Shown: positions 35,035 through 44,295 of the stretch, piece by piece
Position numbering within the stretch: the stretch's first letter is position 1
Layout of the letters: each line of letters opens with the position of its first letter
From: CANHBY01 sp046342195
GTDB lineage: Bacteria; Pseudomonadota; Gammaproteobacteria; Burkholderiales; Burkholderiaceae_C
Length of the DNA: 64,000 nucleotides
Assembly: GCA_046342195.1 (NCBI GenBank)
Contig: JBKDQE010000020.1
Span: 1 to 64,000 of the forward strand
Direction: 5' to 3'
Notes under the pieces: generated by a model
Database searches by the model: none
What the model was told of the DNA's origin: nothing
What the model saw: only the letters and a program-made list of their open reading frames with translations
Translations under genes and position numbers: made by a program

Positions 35035-35841
35035 ATGAACTCATGCTTGCTGGCTGATGAGGGTGTCAAAATTCGCGTTTTGGGTTGCTCCGGGGCCATT
35101 GCCCAAGGCTGCCAAACTACCTCGTTTTTGCTTGATAACAGGGTGCTGATTGATGCTGGAACCGGCGTCGCGGATTTGCCCCTTGAGGCATTGATCCAGG
35201 TAGATCATATTTTGATCAGCCACTCCCACCTGGACCATATTCTTGCGGTTCCCTTGTTGGCTGACACGGTAATTCGGAATCGAATGGCAAGGGGTGCTCA
35301 GCCGATTGTTTTGCATGCCTTGCCTGAAACCATCGAGGCTTTGCATACCCATATTTTTAACGGGGTGATTTGGCCTGATTTCACACGATTACCCTCCAAG
35401 ATGGCGCCAGTGCTGCAGATGCAGGCGTTTGAAGTCGGAGACACCTTATCGCTTGCTGGCCGACAAATTGAAATTTTGAGTGCGTCACACACGGTGCCGG
35501 CCGTGGGTTTTGCGGTGCACACCGAGCGTGGAGCTTGGGTGTATACAGGCGATACCGGGCCGAACCCGGCCCTGTGGAAACGCTTGGCGCAATTTCAGGT
35601 GGCTCAACTGGTGATTGAAGTGGCTTTTGCGAACGAGGCACAAAATCTGGCCCGAATCAGCCGCCATCTGTGCCCCTCCGAATTAGAGCAAGAATTGAAG
35701 CAATTGAAAGGCAGCATCGAGGTGTTCATCACGCATATCAAGCCTGGTGAAGAAGCTGCAGTGATGACCGAGCTGGCCCAAATTCAAACGCCCCATCGCA
35801 TTCAGGCCCTGGTGGCAGGTCAAGAAATGCGCTGGGGCTGA
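35035..35841 (+). CDS. Metallo-beta-lactamase-fold 3',5'-cyclic-nucleotide phosphodiesterase (class II type)
   Basis: A 268-residue hydrolase with the metal motif HSHLDH, further ligands in SASHTVPAVGF and TGDTGP, and the closing ITHIKPG. The pattern is that of class II cyclic-nucleotide phosphodiesterases, so a cAMP-lowering role is likely but not certain; a general MBL hydrolase is the alternative. Confidence 0.75.
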   Translation: MNSCLLADEGVKIRVLGCSGAIAQGCQTTSFLLDNRVLIDAGTGVADLPLEALIQVDHILISHSHLDHILAVPLLADTVIRNRMARGAQPIVLHALPETIEALHTHIFNGVIWPDFTRLPSKMAPVLQMQAFEVGDTLSLAGRQIEILSASHTVPAVGFAVHTERGAWVYTGDTGPNPALWKRLAQFQVAQLVIEVAFANEAQNLARISRHLCPSELEQELKQLKGSIEVFITHIKPGEEAAVMTELAQIQTPHRIQALVAGQEMRWG

Positions 35842-35889
35842 AACGCGACTGCGCCCAGATCACGACGAGGGGTCTATCGGCCTTAGGTT

Positions 35890-37464
35890 TCAGAGTGCCT
35901 CGTACAGCGGCAAGGTGAGAAACTCGGCAAATTCGTCTTGAGTGCTCATTTGTATGAAAATTTCAGCAGCTCGTTCGAACTGCCCCTCAAAACCGCCTGC
36001 CCGGATGTTGGCCAACTCTTCCGGAACCAGCGCCTTGACCAGCTCAGCCGTTACTTTTCGCCCGTCGTCAAGGAGCCCCTTGGGTGAACGGATCCATTGC
36101 CAAACTTGGCTACGGCTGATCTCGGCTGTGGCAGCGTCTTCCATGAGGTGGTGAATTGGCACGCAGCCATTGCCCGCCAACCAAGCCCCAAGGTAGTGAA
36201 TACCAACATGGATGTTCATGCGCAAGCCGGCTTCCGTGATTGGGGTTTCAGGCTGAAAATTGAGCAGGTCAGCGGCAGCCACTTGAATGTCATCGCGTTG
36301 CCGATCGATCTGGTTGGGTTTGTCGCCGAGAACCGCCAAAAACTCATTCATGGCGGGCTGCACCAAGCCCGGATGAGCCACCCAGCCACCATCGTAGCCA
36401 TCGGTGGCATCGCGCTTTTTGTCGGCGACGATCCCCGCCATGGCGATGGCGTTTTTTGCTGGATCATTTTTGATCGGAATCAAGGCACTCATGCCGCCTA
36501 TCGCAGGGGCCCCGCGGCGATGGCAGGTTTTCAGCAGCAACAAGGCATAGGCACGCATAAAGGGAGATGTCATGGTGACCTTGGCCCGGTCAGCCAGGCA
36601 AAAGTTGCGATCCACCTTGAATTTCTTGATGCAGCTAAAAATATAGTCCCAACGGCCCGCATTCAGGCCCGCTGAATGCTCGCGGAGTTCATAGAGGATT
36701 TCATCCATCTCGAAGGCCGCCAGAATGGTTTCGATGAGCACCGTGGCTTTGATGGTGCCCTGAGGCAAACCCAGCTCGTTTTGGGTGAACACGAAAATGT
36801 CATTCCACAACCGGGCCTCTTGATGGCTTTCCAATTTGGGCAAGTAGAAAAAGGGCCCGGCACCGCGTTGAATCAGCTCTTTGGCATTGTGAAACATGAA
36901 CAGGGCAAAATCAAAGAGGCCGCCGTGAACACGCTGGCCATCAATCAGGATGTGTTTTTCATCAAGGTGCCAGCCCCGCGGGCGCACTTGCAAGGTGGCA
37001 ACCTTGTCATCAAGGCGATACACCTTCCCCTTGGACTCCAGGGTGAGCGTGCGGCGAATGGCTTGGTAGAGATTGATCTGGCCTTGAATTTGATTCGTCC
37101 AGCTGGGGCTGTTGCTGTCTTCGAAATCACTCATGTAGCTGTCGGCGCCTGAATTGAAGGCGTTGATAATCATTTTGGCATCTACGGGACCCGTAATTTC
37201 GACACGCCGACATTGCAGCGCCGCAGGGAGAGGCGCGATGCGCCAATGGCCCTCGCGAATGTGTGCGGTGTGCGGGAGAAAATCAGGGCGCTCTCCGGCA
37301 TCCAGCCGCTTGGCCCGCTCGGCACGGGCAAGCAGGATTTCCTGGCGGCGCGGCTCGAAGGCGCGATGAAGCTGGGCCACCAACTCCAGGGCCGGGGCCG
37401 ACAAAATAGCCTCAAAACCCGGTGAAATAGGGGCATTGATTTCCACACCTGCGGGAAGTTTCAT
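35890..37464 (-). CDS. aceB: Malate synthase A
   Basis: A 524-residue glyoxylate-shunt enzyme that condenses glyoxylate with acetyl-CoA to malate. PRGWHLDEKH, the metal and catalytic segments FYLPKLESHQEARLWNDIF and ATVLIETILAAFEMDEILYELREHS, GRWDYIFS, and the C-terminal catalytic Asp region (HLMEDAATAEISRSQ) are all present. No isocitrate lyase gene is in the window. Confidence 0.96.
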   Translation of the reverse strand: MKLPAGVEINAPISPGFEAILSAPALELVAQLHRAFEPRRQEILLARAERAKRLDAGERPDFLPHTAHIREGHWRIAPLPAALQCRRVEITGPVDAKMIINAFNSGADSYMSDFEDSNSPSWTNQIQGQINLYQAIRRTLTLESKGKVYRLDDKVATLQVRPRGWHLDEKHILIDGQRVHGGLFDFALFMFHNAKELIQRGAGPFFYLPKLESHQEARLWNDIFVFTQNELGLPQGTIKATVLIETILAAFEMDEILYELREHSAGLNAGRWDYIFSCIKKFKVDRNFCLADRAKVTMTSPFMRAYALLLLKTCHRRGAPAIGGMSALIPIKNDPAKNAIAMAGIVADKKRDATDGYDGGWVAHPGLVQPAMNEFLAVLGDKPNQIDRQRDDIQVAAADLLNFQPETPITEAGLRMNIHVGIHYLGAWLAGNGCVPIHHLMEDAATAEISRSQVWQWIRSPKGLLDDGRKVTAELVKALVPEELANIRAGGFEGQFERAAEIFIQMSTQDEFAEFLTLPLYEAL

Positions 37465-37636
37465 GGGTTTTTCTCCGTATCAGTGAAGGATGGACTGCAG
37501 CCCCTTATTGTGTGCCGTACTCAAGCCCATGTGATGCCCACATGCAAACCAAGGCCTCAAATTTCAGGCCCTCTCGACACAATTGCAACAGCCATAGAAG
37601 TGTCCACAGGGGGTGAATAGCCCCTTCTTTTGGAAA

Positions 37637-38152
37637 TCATTCATTGCGCCACCTCGTCATTCCTGATGATAAAGTCTGCGCCCCCCAGCCTTCGGGTTCA
37701 AAGCTACGCGCCGCTTCCCATTGCATGTCGCGGGGCGCTCCGCTTAAATCTCTCCAGGCCACTTTCAGGGTGATACTGCGCCAGCCAGCTTGGGGGGTGT
37801 GAATTTCGCGCGTTACAGTAAAATGAGTGCCTGAGCTCATCAGCCCATCACTGAAAATTTTTTCTTGACCATCAGGCGGGAGGTTGTGCCAAGGCAGCGC
37901 TTGCAAGCGTTCGATTTCTGATTCTGCCAGGGTGGTTGCTTGCGTGATGTCTTGAGCCAATTGTTGATGAGCCTGGATCGCCATTTGAGCAGGCATAAGC
38001 CCGAGGATGCTGAAGCTAAGAATTGCAAATCCAATTAGGGCCTCCAGCAGCAGGCCACCTTGCTGCGGCCGAATGCCAACCCAAAATGCAGAACCCCATG
38101 GCCGCCAAATGCAACAAAGGCTTGTGCTGCTTGTATTGCGCCCGAGTGTCAT
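37637..38152 (-). CDS. Type IV pilus minor pilin, PilV-like
   Basis: A 171-residue prepilin with cleavage site after Gly in QQGG-LLLEALIGFAILSFSIL, with Glu at position 5. The C-terminal region holds a short beta domain. Start overlaps the pilX-like stop (ATGA), last gene of the five-gene pilin unit. Confidence 0.8.
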   Translation of the reverse strand: MTLGRNTSSTSLCCIWRPWGSAFWVGIRPQQGGLLLEALIGFAILSFSILGLMPAQMAIQAHQQLAQDITQATTLAESEIERLQALPWHNLPPDGQEKIFSDGLMSSGTHFTVTREIHTPQAGWRSITLKVAWRDLSGAPRDMQWEAARSFEPEGWGAQTLSSGMTRWRNE

Positions 38153-39321
38153 GAGTCAATCCAAGTGGCGGGCACACGAACATAGCTGCCTGTGCTGTTT
38201 TGTAATTTTTGAAGCAAGACAGGGTCAAAATTGACTCGTGGCCGGTGGCCAAGTGTGATATCGGTTTCAGAGATCAAGGCCCCATGAATTTGAAGCGTGG
38301 CTTCTAGTGCCTGAGATGTGATGCGACCGGCATAGAGAACCCCGTAAAGCGTTATGGGGCCATTCAACTGCGCCAATTCATCCACAATGAATAAAACAGG
38401 CCGATGGGGAGAACCCAGAGTAATCGGGCTGTCGACTCGAAGTTCTCGCAAATGAACCATGGTGACCGACTCATCCGCAAGATGCTCTGCCAGGCTCTGA
38501 GAGCAGTTGTGCTCACATTGAAGCCTCAGCAGAGAGGGTTGGGTTTGCCACTCATGTTTGTCAAAGCCAAACATTGATTTGAATAACTCTGAAGACTGCT
38601 TGACCGACGGCGATGCGTTTTTCTCAGGGGGCTCGTTGAGGGGCCTGATAAAACCCGGCTGATGATCAACGGGGCTACCCGTGATGGTCTGTTTGGAAAA
38701 GGCAGGGGACATTTTTTTTTGATCAATCAACTCGCTAAAGCCCGAGATTTGGACAGAACCCAAGGCCATCAGAGCCGCACTCGGAAGACGATGCAAGCCT
38801 CCCATCAGGGACCATGTTTGGTGCAATTCAGCCCCGGGTTGATGCCCACATGCGGGGCTGGCTTGGGCACATGCACGAGACCTGACTTGTACACTGCGCT
38901 CCATGCTGGAAGGCAAGAGATCAACGACAAAAGCAGGCCCGGCCGCAGGCGTAGGGAGGTTTTCAAGGGATAAATTGTTGCCGCATTGACAATGCCAGGC
39001 GGAGTCATGATGTTGACAGGCCAAAGAATGGCCGGCCTGCCCTTTGGGAACCTGGCTGCCTGGCCTCAATTGACAGGAAGAGTGGCCCAAAGTGTGAATT
39101 GAATTCAGATGCGTCTGAGCCCAGGAAAGCCCGGTTTCTGCCGCAGCCATGGATTGAGATTTCATCGCATTGTTATGGGCGGCTCTTTGAGCAAAAAGAA
39201 TGTGCTGATAGACCCAGCCAGCACTCATCACGATCCCGCTGATCAACAGGATCAATAGAGTCAAGACCGTCGATCCACGCTGATGGATACTTGATAATGG
39301 AACCAGACAGAGTTTGTGCAT
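38149..39321 (-). CDS. Type IV pilus assembly protein, PilX-like
   Basis: A 390-residue protein with one N-terminal membrane helix preceded by HQRGSTVLTLLILLISGI and followed by the SQSMAAAETGLSWAQTHLN segment typical of PilX. Six or more Cys residues lie in the globular part. Longer than typical PilX (about 200 residues), so it carries an extra C-terminal domain. Classical prepilin cleavage (E5) is not obvious. Confidence 0.7.
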   Translation of the reverse strand: MHKLCLVPLSSIHQRGSTVLTLLILLISGIVMSAGWVYQHILFAQRAAHNNAMKSQSMAAAETGLSWAQTHLNSIHTLGHSSCQLRPGSQVPKGQAGHSLACQHHDSAWHCQCGNNLSLENLPTPAAGPAFVVDLLPSSMERSVQVRSRACAQASPACGHQPGAELHQTWSLMGGLHRLPSAALMALGSVQISGFSELIDQKKMSPAFSKQTITGSPVDHQPGFIRPLNEPPEKNASPSVKQSSELFKSMFGFDKHEWQTQPSLLRLQCEHNCSQSLAEHLADESVTMVHLRELRVDSPITLGSPHRPVLFIVDELAQLNGPITLYGVLYAGRITSQALEATLQIHGALISETDITLGHRPRVNFDPVLLQKLQNSTGSYVRVPATWIDS

Positions 39322-39336
39322 TTGAAATGTAGAGGG

Positions 39337-40029
39337 TCAAGATTGTTTCAGGTCAATACCAGAACACTGGTTTCTTGACGGAAGTTTTTCGCAGTCACAG
39401 GCCCCGAACCTGACATGATTGCGCAGTGTGACCAGCGACTCGTGACGCCGGGTCAGGGATGAACCGCCGGGGCTTTCGGCCACAATGACAAGCTGTAGCG
39501 CCAGCCCCTCTTGGGGACGAGCACAGTGCATAAGGGGTGATACTGGACGGAGTTCAAATGAGCGTACGCGCAGCACATGGGGGTCTGTCAGTGCCTGCCA
39601 ATTTTGAGCCCCTAGCGCAAATTCGAGCACACCCTTCTTGAGGCGAACTCCGAAGACATCATGGGCATCAACCTGATGATTTTCTGTGGCATCCCGCGAG
39701 GTATGAAACACAAGCCCTTGCTCGGTGAGTTGAATCTCAGCGTAAGGGTTCAAACGCGTCACTTGCGGGCTGGCCCAATACCCGGCGCGTCGCACATGGC
39801 TGATGATCAGGCGGGCGCTGGTGCGCAGGTCATGGTCAAGGCGGGCTTGCTGAACTGAGGCATGATGTATGCGAGTGTACTCGGCCCATAGCAGCACCCC
39901 CGCACTCAGCAGGATCATGCCCACGGCACTTCCGACCAAAAACTCAACCAGCGAAAAGCCTGACTGGCCCTTGGCTTGTAGAGCCAAATCAGCCCGAGCT
40001 GTGGGCCTATGGACAACAAACGGCTTCAT
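39337..40029 (-). CDS. Type IV pilus minor pilin, PilW-like
   Basis: A prepilin of about 230 residues with cleavage site GQSG-FSLVEFLVGSAVGMILL and E5. The RTSARLIISHVRRAGYW segment is typical of PilW. The ATG at 40029 overlaps the previous stop (ATGA), which favours it over the frame start at 40041. Confidence 0.82.
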   Translation of the reverse strand: MKPFVVHRPTARADLALQAKGQSGFSLVEFLVGSAVGMILLSAGVLLWAEYTRIHHASVQQARLDHDLRTSARLIISHVRRAGYWASPQVTRLNPYAEIQLTEQGLVFHTSRDATENHQVDAHDVFGVRLKKGVLEFALGAQNWQALTDPHVLRVRSFELRPVSPLMHCARPQEGLALQLVIVAESPGGSSLTRRHESLVTLRNHVRFGACDCEKLPSRNQCSGIDLKQS

Positions 40030-40538
40030 GATGACCAGCAACTCCGGTTTTGCTCATCGCTATTGCGAAGTGCCATGCTGGTTCCCGAGCGCTGTTTCAT
40101 TTCGAGGCCCTGCCACTCAATTTGCAGATGCTGACAAGGCGAATCATTGGCTTGGGCAGCCTGCGCCCATGCAGACACAATGTAGCCGTTTTGATCATAT
40201 TGATTCATTTGAAAGGCATAGTGCCGGGCCTGTGGACTGCCGCGCCATTTAATTTCTTCAAGATTACCGTAGCGGCCATGGCTGCTGCGGTAACGTGCCT
40301 GGGCCAGTTGAATTTGCTGCAGGCCAGACCAAGCTTCAGCGCGTCGGCTTTTAAGTAAGGCTTGGCTGAATGAGGGGTAAGCCAATGTGGCGAGTGTGGC
40401 TGCAATGAGTAAGGTGATGATCGTTTCAATGAAGCTGAACCCTTTGAAATCACTTGCTGAGTGACGCTGGGACAGCGAGAGGCCGGGGCGATGGGCCTGA
40501 GTTGATGGAGCAGCCGATGGAAGTGGAAATTTTTCCAT
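40026..40538 (-). CDS. Type IV pilin, PilE-like
   Basis: A 170-residue prepilin with cleavage site after Gly in KG-FSFIETIITLLIAATLATLAYPSF and the YRSSHGRYGNLEEI segment seen in PilE-like minor pilins. The ATG at 40538 was chosen; a GTG at 40547 is possible. The leader of about 30 residues is longer than usual. Confidence 0.78.
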   Translation of the reverse strand: MEKFPLPSAAPSTQAHRPGLSLSQRHSASDFKGFSFIETIITLLIAATLATLAYPSFSQALLKSRRAEAWSGLQQIQLAQARYRSSHGRYGNLEEIKWRGSPQARHYAFQMNQYDQNGYIVSAWAQAAQANDSPCQHLQIEWQGLEMKQRSGTSMALRNSDEQNRSCWSS

Positions 40539-40540
40539 GA

Positions 40541-41071
40541 TCAACACCCTGGCAGGCCCAAACGGTTGTCAGGGGTAGAACAAGTGCGTATCCGGCCCAT
40601 GATGTTAATGACATGGTCAATGCTCTTGCCTTGCGATGTGGTGAGCTTGAGCCGGGCGGCTGGAGTGCTTGTTCCGAGGGTGGGATCAAAACGAATTGAA
40701 GTGACATTGGATTGGAGAGAAATTTGATCTTTCCTGCCCCAACGCACTGACTTCAACAGCAGGCTTCCGGGCTCGCAGTGGACAGACAACAGAGTGCAAG
40801 GGCAACTGGTGGATCTGCCAGTATGCAAGATGTAACAGCTTCCCTCAGGGTAGGGTTGCCAACTCCAGCGCACAGGCAGATTGCGCAGAGCTGATTCAGA
40901 CCGGGCCAACTGCAAGTCAGTGACAAGCTGCATGGAGGCTTGCTTGAGCCGCACATAATCCCGGTGCGCAGCGAATGCAGGGACCGCCCCGCTGAGGGTG
41001 ATTGCAAGCAGGCTGAGAACAACGAGTATTTCCGGGAGCGTCAAGCCGCCATGACGGTAAAAACAACACAC
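40541..41071 (-). CDS. Type II/IV pseudopilin, FimT/GspH-like
   Basis: A prepilin-like protein with cleavage site RHGG-LTLPEILVVLSLLAITLSG and E5, then the LVTDLQLARSESALRNLPVRW segment typical of FimT/GspH. The start is uncertain: no ATG lies near the leader. The GTG at 41071 gives a short leader; another GTG at 41158 would translate intergenic-looking sequence. It opens the five-gene minor-pilin unit. No pilY1 gene follows. Confidence 0.75.
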   Translation of the reverse strand: MCCFYRHGGLTLPEILVVLSLLAITLSGAVPAFAAHRDYVRLKQASMQLVTDLQLARSESALRNLPVRWSWQPYPEGSCYILHTGRSTSCPCTLLSVHCEPGSLLLKSVRWGRKDQISLQSNVTSIRFDPTLGTSTPAARLKLTTSQGKSIDHVINIMGRIRTCSTPDNRLGLPGC

Positions 41072-41185
41072 TTTTTGATGCGCAAAATGAACACGGCGGC
41101 CACTGTAGAACGACTTTGCAAAAGTGACGCCCCTCTCTGGGGGGATGCTTGCAAGCACACCCCAAAGGGGGTACTCAAGCCCTGG

Positions 41186-41689
41186 TCAGGCAGACAAGCT
41201 GGAGAAAAAATGCCCCTGATGGTAGAGCAGAGGCTGTGCGGTTTCGGTCTGCCAACAGCGAATCACCTCTCCGACAAAAATCAGATGATCCCCACCCGGA
41301 TATTGATACCTATTGATACATTCAAATACCGCTGCACAGCCTTCAAGGAGGGGGGTTTGTGATGCACCAGACTGGAAAATAACACCCTTAAAACGATCAT
41401 CTGTAGAGCAGGAAAATTGTTCTGCAAGGGCTTGCTGCTTGGCCGTCAGGACATGAATTGCAAAGTGGGAGCATGCTGAAAATGCAGGCAAAGAGCGAGA
41501 TTTAAGCGCCAAACTCCAAAGCACCAAGGGCGGAGACTCTGAAACAGAGTTAAAAGAGCTGACAGTGAGACCGACCTTGCAGCCTTCGGGTGAATGGGCT
41601 GTCACAATCGTCACGCCCGTGGCAAACATGCCTAGCGCAGATCTGAAATCAGAGGAACTGAACTGATGGAGAGGCAATGGGGAAGGCAT
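41186..41689 (-). CDS. Flavin reductase-like protein (FMN-binding)
   Basis: A 167-residue protein of the flavin reductase domain family. FRSALGMFATGVTIVTA is followed by VGLTVSSFNSVSESPPLVLWSL, the flavin-binding signature, and NHLIFVGEV-like GDHLIFVGEVIRC near the end. These enzymes supply reduced flavin to partner monooxygenases; no partner is nearby. ATG at 41689 chosen; the frame is open to 41803 without homology. No clear Shine-Dalgarno. Confidence 0.85.
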   Translation of the reverse strand: MPSPLPLHQFSSSDFRSALGMFATGVTIVTAHSPEGCKVGLTVSSFNSVSESPPLVLWSLALKSRSLPAFSACSHFAIHVLTAKQQALAEQFSCSTDDRFKGVIFQSGASQTPLLEGCAAVFECINRYQYPGGDHLIFVGEVIRCWQTETAQPLLYHQGHFFSSLSA

Positions 41690-41944
41690 GTTGACGAGTT
41701 GCAATCGGGTGAAATTGAGCGGCACCCTAGGGCCTGTTAACACTAAAGGGTGTGAAGACAAAAGTTTACATGGCGGCAACAAGCATTTTGATAGAGACCG
41801 CACCGCATACTCAACCAGAATTTTAAGATTGAGTGATTTCTTGGATTATGTCGTCACAAGAACGCCCTATGATGGAAGATTGAATCTTTTGCGCGAAGCC
41901 GAATGACATCCGCCCACCGACGCCACGATATGCGCGACCATGAC

Positions 41945-42097
41945 AAGCCCCTCTACCGCCAGCGTCACCCAGTCGAGAATGCTTTTTTGCACCTCAAGGG
42001 ATGGCGCGGCATTGCCACGCGTTACGCTAAAAATCTGGCTTCATTCCTCGCTGCTGGACAGATTCGATGCCTCGCCCTTTGGCTCCGAATCTCATGA
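41945..42097 (+). pseudogene. IS5-type (IS427-like) transposase, C-terminal fragment
   Basis: YRQRHPVENAFLHLKGWRGI, continuing ATRYAKNLASFLAAGQ to LRIS and a TGA at 42095. This is the last ~50 residues of an IS5-superfamily transposase, close in sequence to 22891-23007. Everything upstream in the same frame beyond about 41920 is unrelated. Confidence 0.75.
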
Positions 42098-42108
42098 CGA
42101 CAGAATAT

Positions 42109-42191
42109 AAGGAAGCCTCTGTAAAATCCGTCTTCCATCCCCCATCCCGGAAAGGCGCGCTCATCTACGAGGGGTTTTGCCGAGGCTCCTT
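42109..42191. mobile_element. MITE-like element 1
   Basis: An 83-bp non-coding element with imperfect terminal inverted repeats (aaggaagcctctg / gccgaggctcctt). Its right half (tcttccatcc … ggaaaggcgcgc … ggttttgccgaggctcctt) matches the reverse complement of the left end of element 2 at 44046. Confidence 0.6.
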
Positions 42192-42248
42192 AATGATTCG
42201 GCCATGAGCCATTAACGCGCTACACGTTTTACCCTGAAATTCCTGAAG

Positions 42249-43973
42249 CTATGAAGATGTTCTGAGATGAACACCTCCTGCTGGGCGGGAGGTAGCTGCT
42301 CCCACGCCACACTGAACCCCTTGATGACAGTATCTTCTCTGGAGGTCATTGATAATCTCGATCAGGCTGCCGACATTCTGAATCTCGTCGTGATGACGCT
42401 GAAGAAACTTACTGGCCAGCTGAATGACCTTGGCATTTTTTGTTTGAGAGCTGATGACCATCAAAGCCTTGATCGTAGTTAAATAAGACCCCACAAGGCT
42501 GTGGCTGATTGCTACTTCGACTTCCTTGCTGATGTATTTCTGACTTTCCTGAATCAGGTTGATAAAATTGGTGTGGTTTGATGCAGCCATACAGAGCATT
42601 TCTGTTGATACTCTGGAAGTGCAAAAACGATGGGCCAGTACACTGACCCAAGTATTGGATTCCTCCAGAGTTATCTCAGCTTGAGAAAACTGAGCGAGGG
42701 TTGCCGTCAGATTAATAGAAGCTTCAAAATCAAAATTTTCAACAAGAATCTCGGAGGACATCTCACGAATTTTAGTGATGGCTTCAGAAATTTTTTTATT
42801 AATTAATAATTTTAAAAATTTGCAAATAGCGTAAAACCTGCACAATCGGGCACTATTTGGCGATTTTTCATAGAAAGCTTCCATGCTGGAATAGGCCCTT
42901 AAAAACAATTTATCATCTTGACGGGAAAAATAAATTATACATAAAAAAACCAAAACTTGGCAGTCGAACAGTTTAGAGCGGATTCCTGTTCTGACCGCTT
43001 TTTCAAGCATATCAGTAGCAACATCGATATTTCCCATCAGAAATGCCAAAAAACCATTCTTTTGTAATCGTATAATGTCAAATGGTGTCATCTGAGTGGA
43101 ATTTTTGTAGGTGAGCATCGCTCCCTGAAAATCGCCTTTATCAATTTGATAACGAGCCATGACATCATAAGCGTCGATGTAAGTGGGCTGCTCTCCAATC
43201 AGGCTTTCCAAGGTTCGCTTGGCAGCAGGGTATTGGCCTTCTTCGATTTGCACCCGAGCAATTCCCAATTTGGCCCATGGTAATGCCTCGCTTTTCTGGA
43301 CCGCTTCATACAATTCGCGGGCTTCATTGTGACGGCCTAGCCTGATTTGAACCTCTGCACCAATCCGTGCAGCATATAACCAATATGGATCTCGACGCTT
43401 AAAACGCTGCAGGCAAATCCCGGCGGCTAATTCAAAGTCTCCGAGTTCAATCGCAGAAAATATCGGAGCCATCACTTTTTTACTACGATAGATACGTAAA
43501 ATTCGATCCTGCAATGCCGCTATACTGTAGGGGCGTAACAAATAACTATCTACAGCAGATTCTACAACCTCAGCCACTTTTTGATAGCTGGCTTCGCTAC
43601 TCAGCATGATAAAAACAGTTGAATAGCGCAATATATGGCGGCGGCGCAAATCCTCCAAAAGATCTTGCCCGGTCATGGAAGAATTGCTAAAATAATAATC
43701 ACAAAAAATAAAATCAAATTTTCTGCTTTCCAATTCTTTGCGCGCATCCGACAAACGAATACATTGATCAATATTTCGCATACCTATTTGAACCAACATA
43801 CCTGCCAGTATACTACGAGAGGTTTGATTGCCATCAATAATAAGTGCACGACAATGACTGACATTTTCAATGTCAGCTTCCTGACGCATCCAAGTTTTGA
43901 TGTTTTTTTGAGCACGATTCACGATTGTCGTTTTATGAATATATTTACCAGAGTCAGAAGTGGATTTATTCAT
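42249..43973 (-). CDS. Response regulator with C-terminal TPR repeats
   Basis: A 574-residue cytoplasmic protein. A receiver domain spans about 42-160 with acidic D47, phosphoacceptor D92 (FIFCDYYFS) and S125 (IMLSSE), but the usual conserved Lys is Arg (R147 in LLRPYS). TPR-like helical repeats follow from about 165 to 400 (ARIGAEVQIRLGRHNEARELYE; AKLGIARVQIEEGQYPAAKR). The C-terminal region is helical and unrecognised. There is no DNA-binding or enzymatic output domain, so it probably acts by protein contacts. No sensor kinase gene is adjacent. The gene is more A+T-rich than its flanks and lies between two inverted MITE-like elements. Confidence 0.85.
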   Translation of the reverse strand: MNKSTSDSGKYIHKTTIVNRAQKNIKTWMRQEADIENVSHCRALIIDGNQTSRSILAGMLVQIGMRNIDQCIRLSDARKELESRKFDFIFCDYYFSNSSMTGQDLLEDLRRRHILRYSTVFIMLSSEASYQKVAEVVESAVDSYLLRPYSIAALQDRILRIYRSKKVMAPIFSAIELGDFELAAGICLQRFKRRDPYWLYAARIGAEVQIRLGRHNEARELYEAVQKSEALPWAKLGIARVQIEEGQYPAAKRTLESLIGEQPTYIDAYDVMARYQIDKGDFQGAMLTYKNSTQMTPFDIIRLQKNGFLAFLMGNIDVATDMLEKAVRTGIRSKLFDCQVLVFLCIIYFSRQDDKLFLRAYSSMEAFYEKSPNSARLCRFYAICKFLKLLINKKISEAITKIREMSSEILVENFDFEASINLTATLAQFSQAEITLEESNTWVSVLAHRFCTSRVSTEMLCMAASNHTNFINLIQESQKYISKEVEVAISHSLVGSYLTTIKALMVISSQTKNAKVIQLASKFLQRHHDEIQNVGSLIEIINDLQRRYCHQGVQCGVGAATSRPAGGVHLRTSS

Positions 43974-44045
43974 AGCAAGCCTTGGCTGATTTTATGAAAA
44001 AAATCATCTGTCAATCAAATGCAAAAACCACCATCAAGAACACTT

Positions 44046-44211
44046 AAGGAAGCTCTGCAAAACCGATCCTGGATAAGTGCGCCTTTCCAGGATGGAAGAT
44101 GCAAGGCTGGTTTTTCAACCTGTCGCAGGCGCTACAGGCAAAAAAGCCAACGCAGCAGACCTCATCCGGGAAAGGATGCGATGGCCGCGAGGGGTTTTGC
44201 AGAGGTTTCTT
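44046..44211. mobile_element. MITE-like element 2
   Basis: A 166-bp non-coding element with 19-bp terminal inverted repeats, aaggaagctctgcaaaacc and ggttttgcagaggtttctt, matching at 16 of 19 positions. The left end contains an internal inverted repeat (atcctgga … tccaggat). Its left half is the inverse of the right half of element 1, on the other side of the response regulator gene. Confidence 0.68.
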
Positions 44212-44295
44212 GAATCAACTGTCATGCCATAACACAACGCCATCTTCTGCATGTCATTCACCTACTCAATCAAGCGATGCTGCCGTGGTTTTAGG

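Larger units (their letters stand above)
41690..42248. other. Mobile-element debris between flavin reductase and REC-TPR genes
   Basis: It contains an IS-end-like word agggcctgttaacact at about 41727-41743, the C-terminal IS5 fragment at 41945-42097 and the MITE-like element at 42109-42191. No intact gene. Confidence 0.5.

Noticed and set aside
35035..35841. Call as ribonuclease Z
   Set aside because: The HSHLDH motif is shared by RNase Z, but the overall pattern and length fit the class II phosphodiesterase group better.
41727..41743. IS-end-like word agggcctgttaacact as an insertion sequence boundary
   Set aside because: A matching opposite end could not be found nearby, so it is only noted within the intergenic description.
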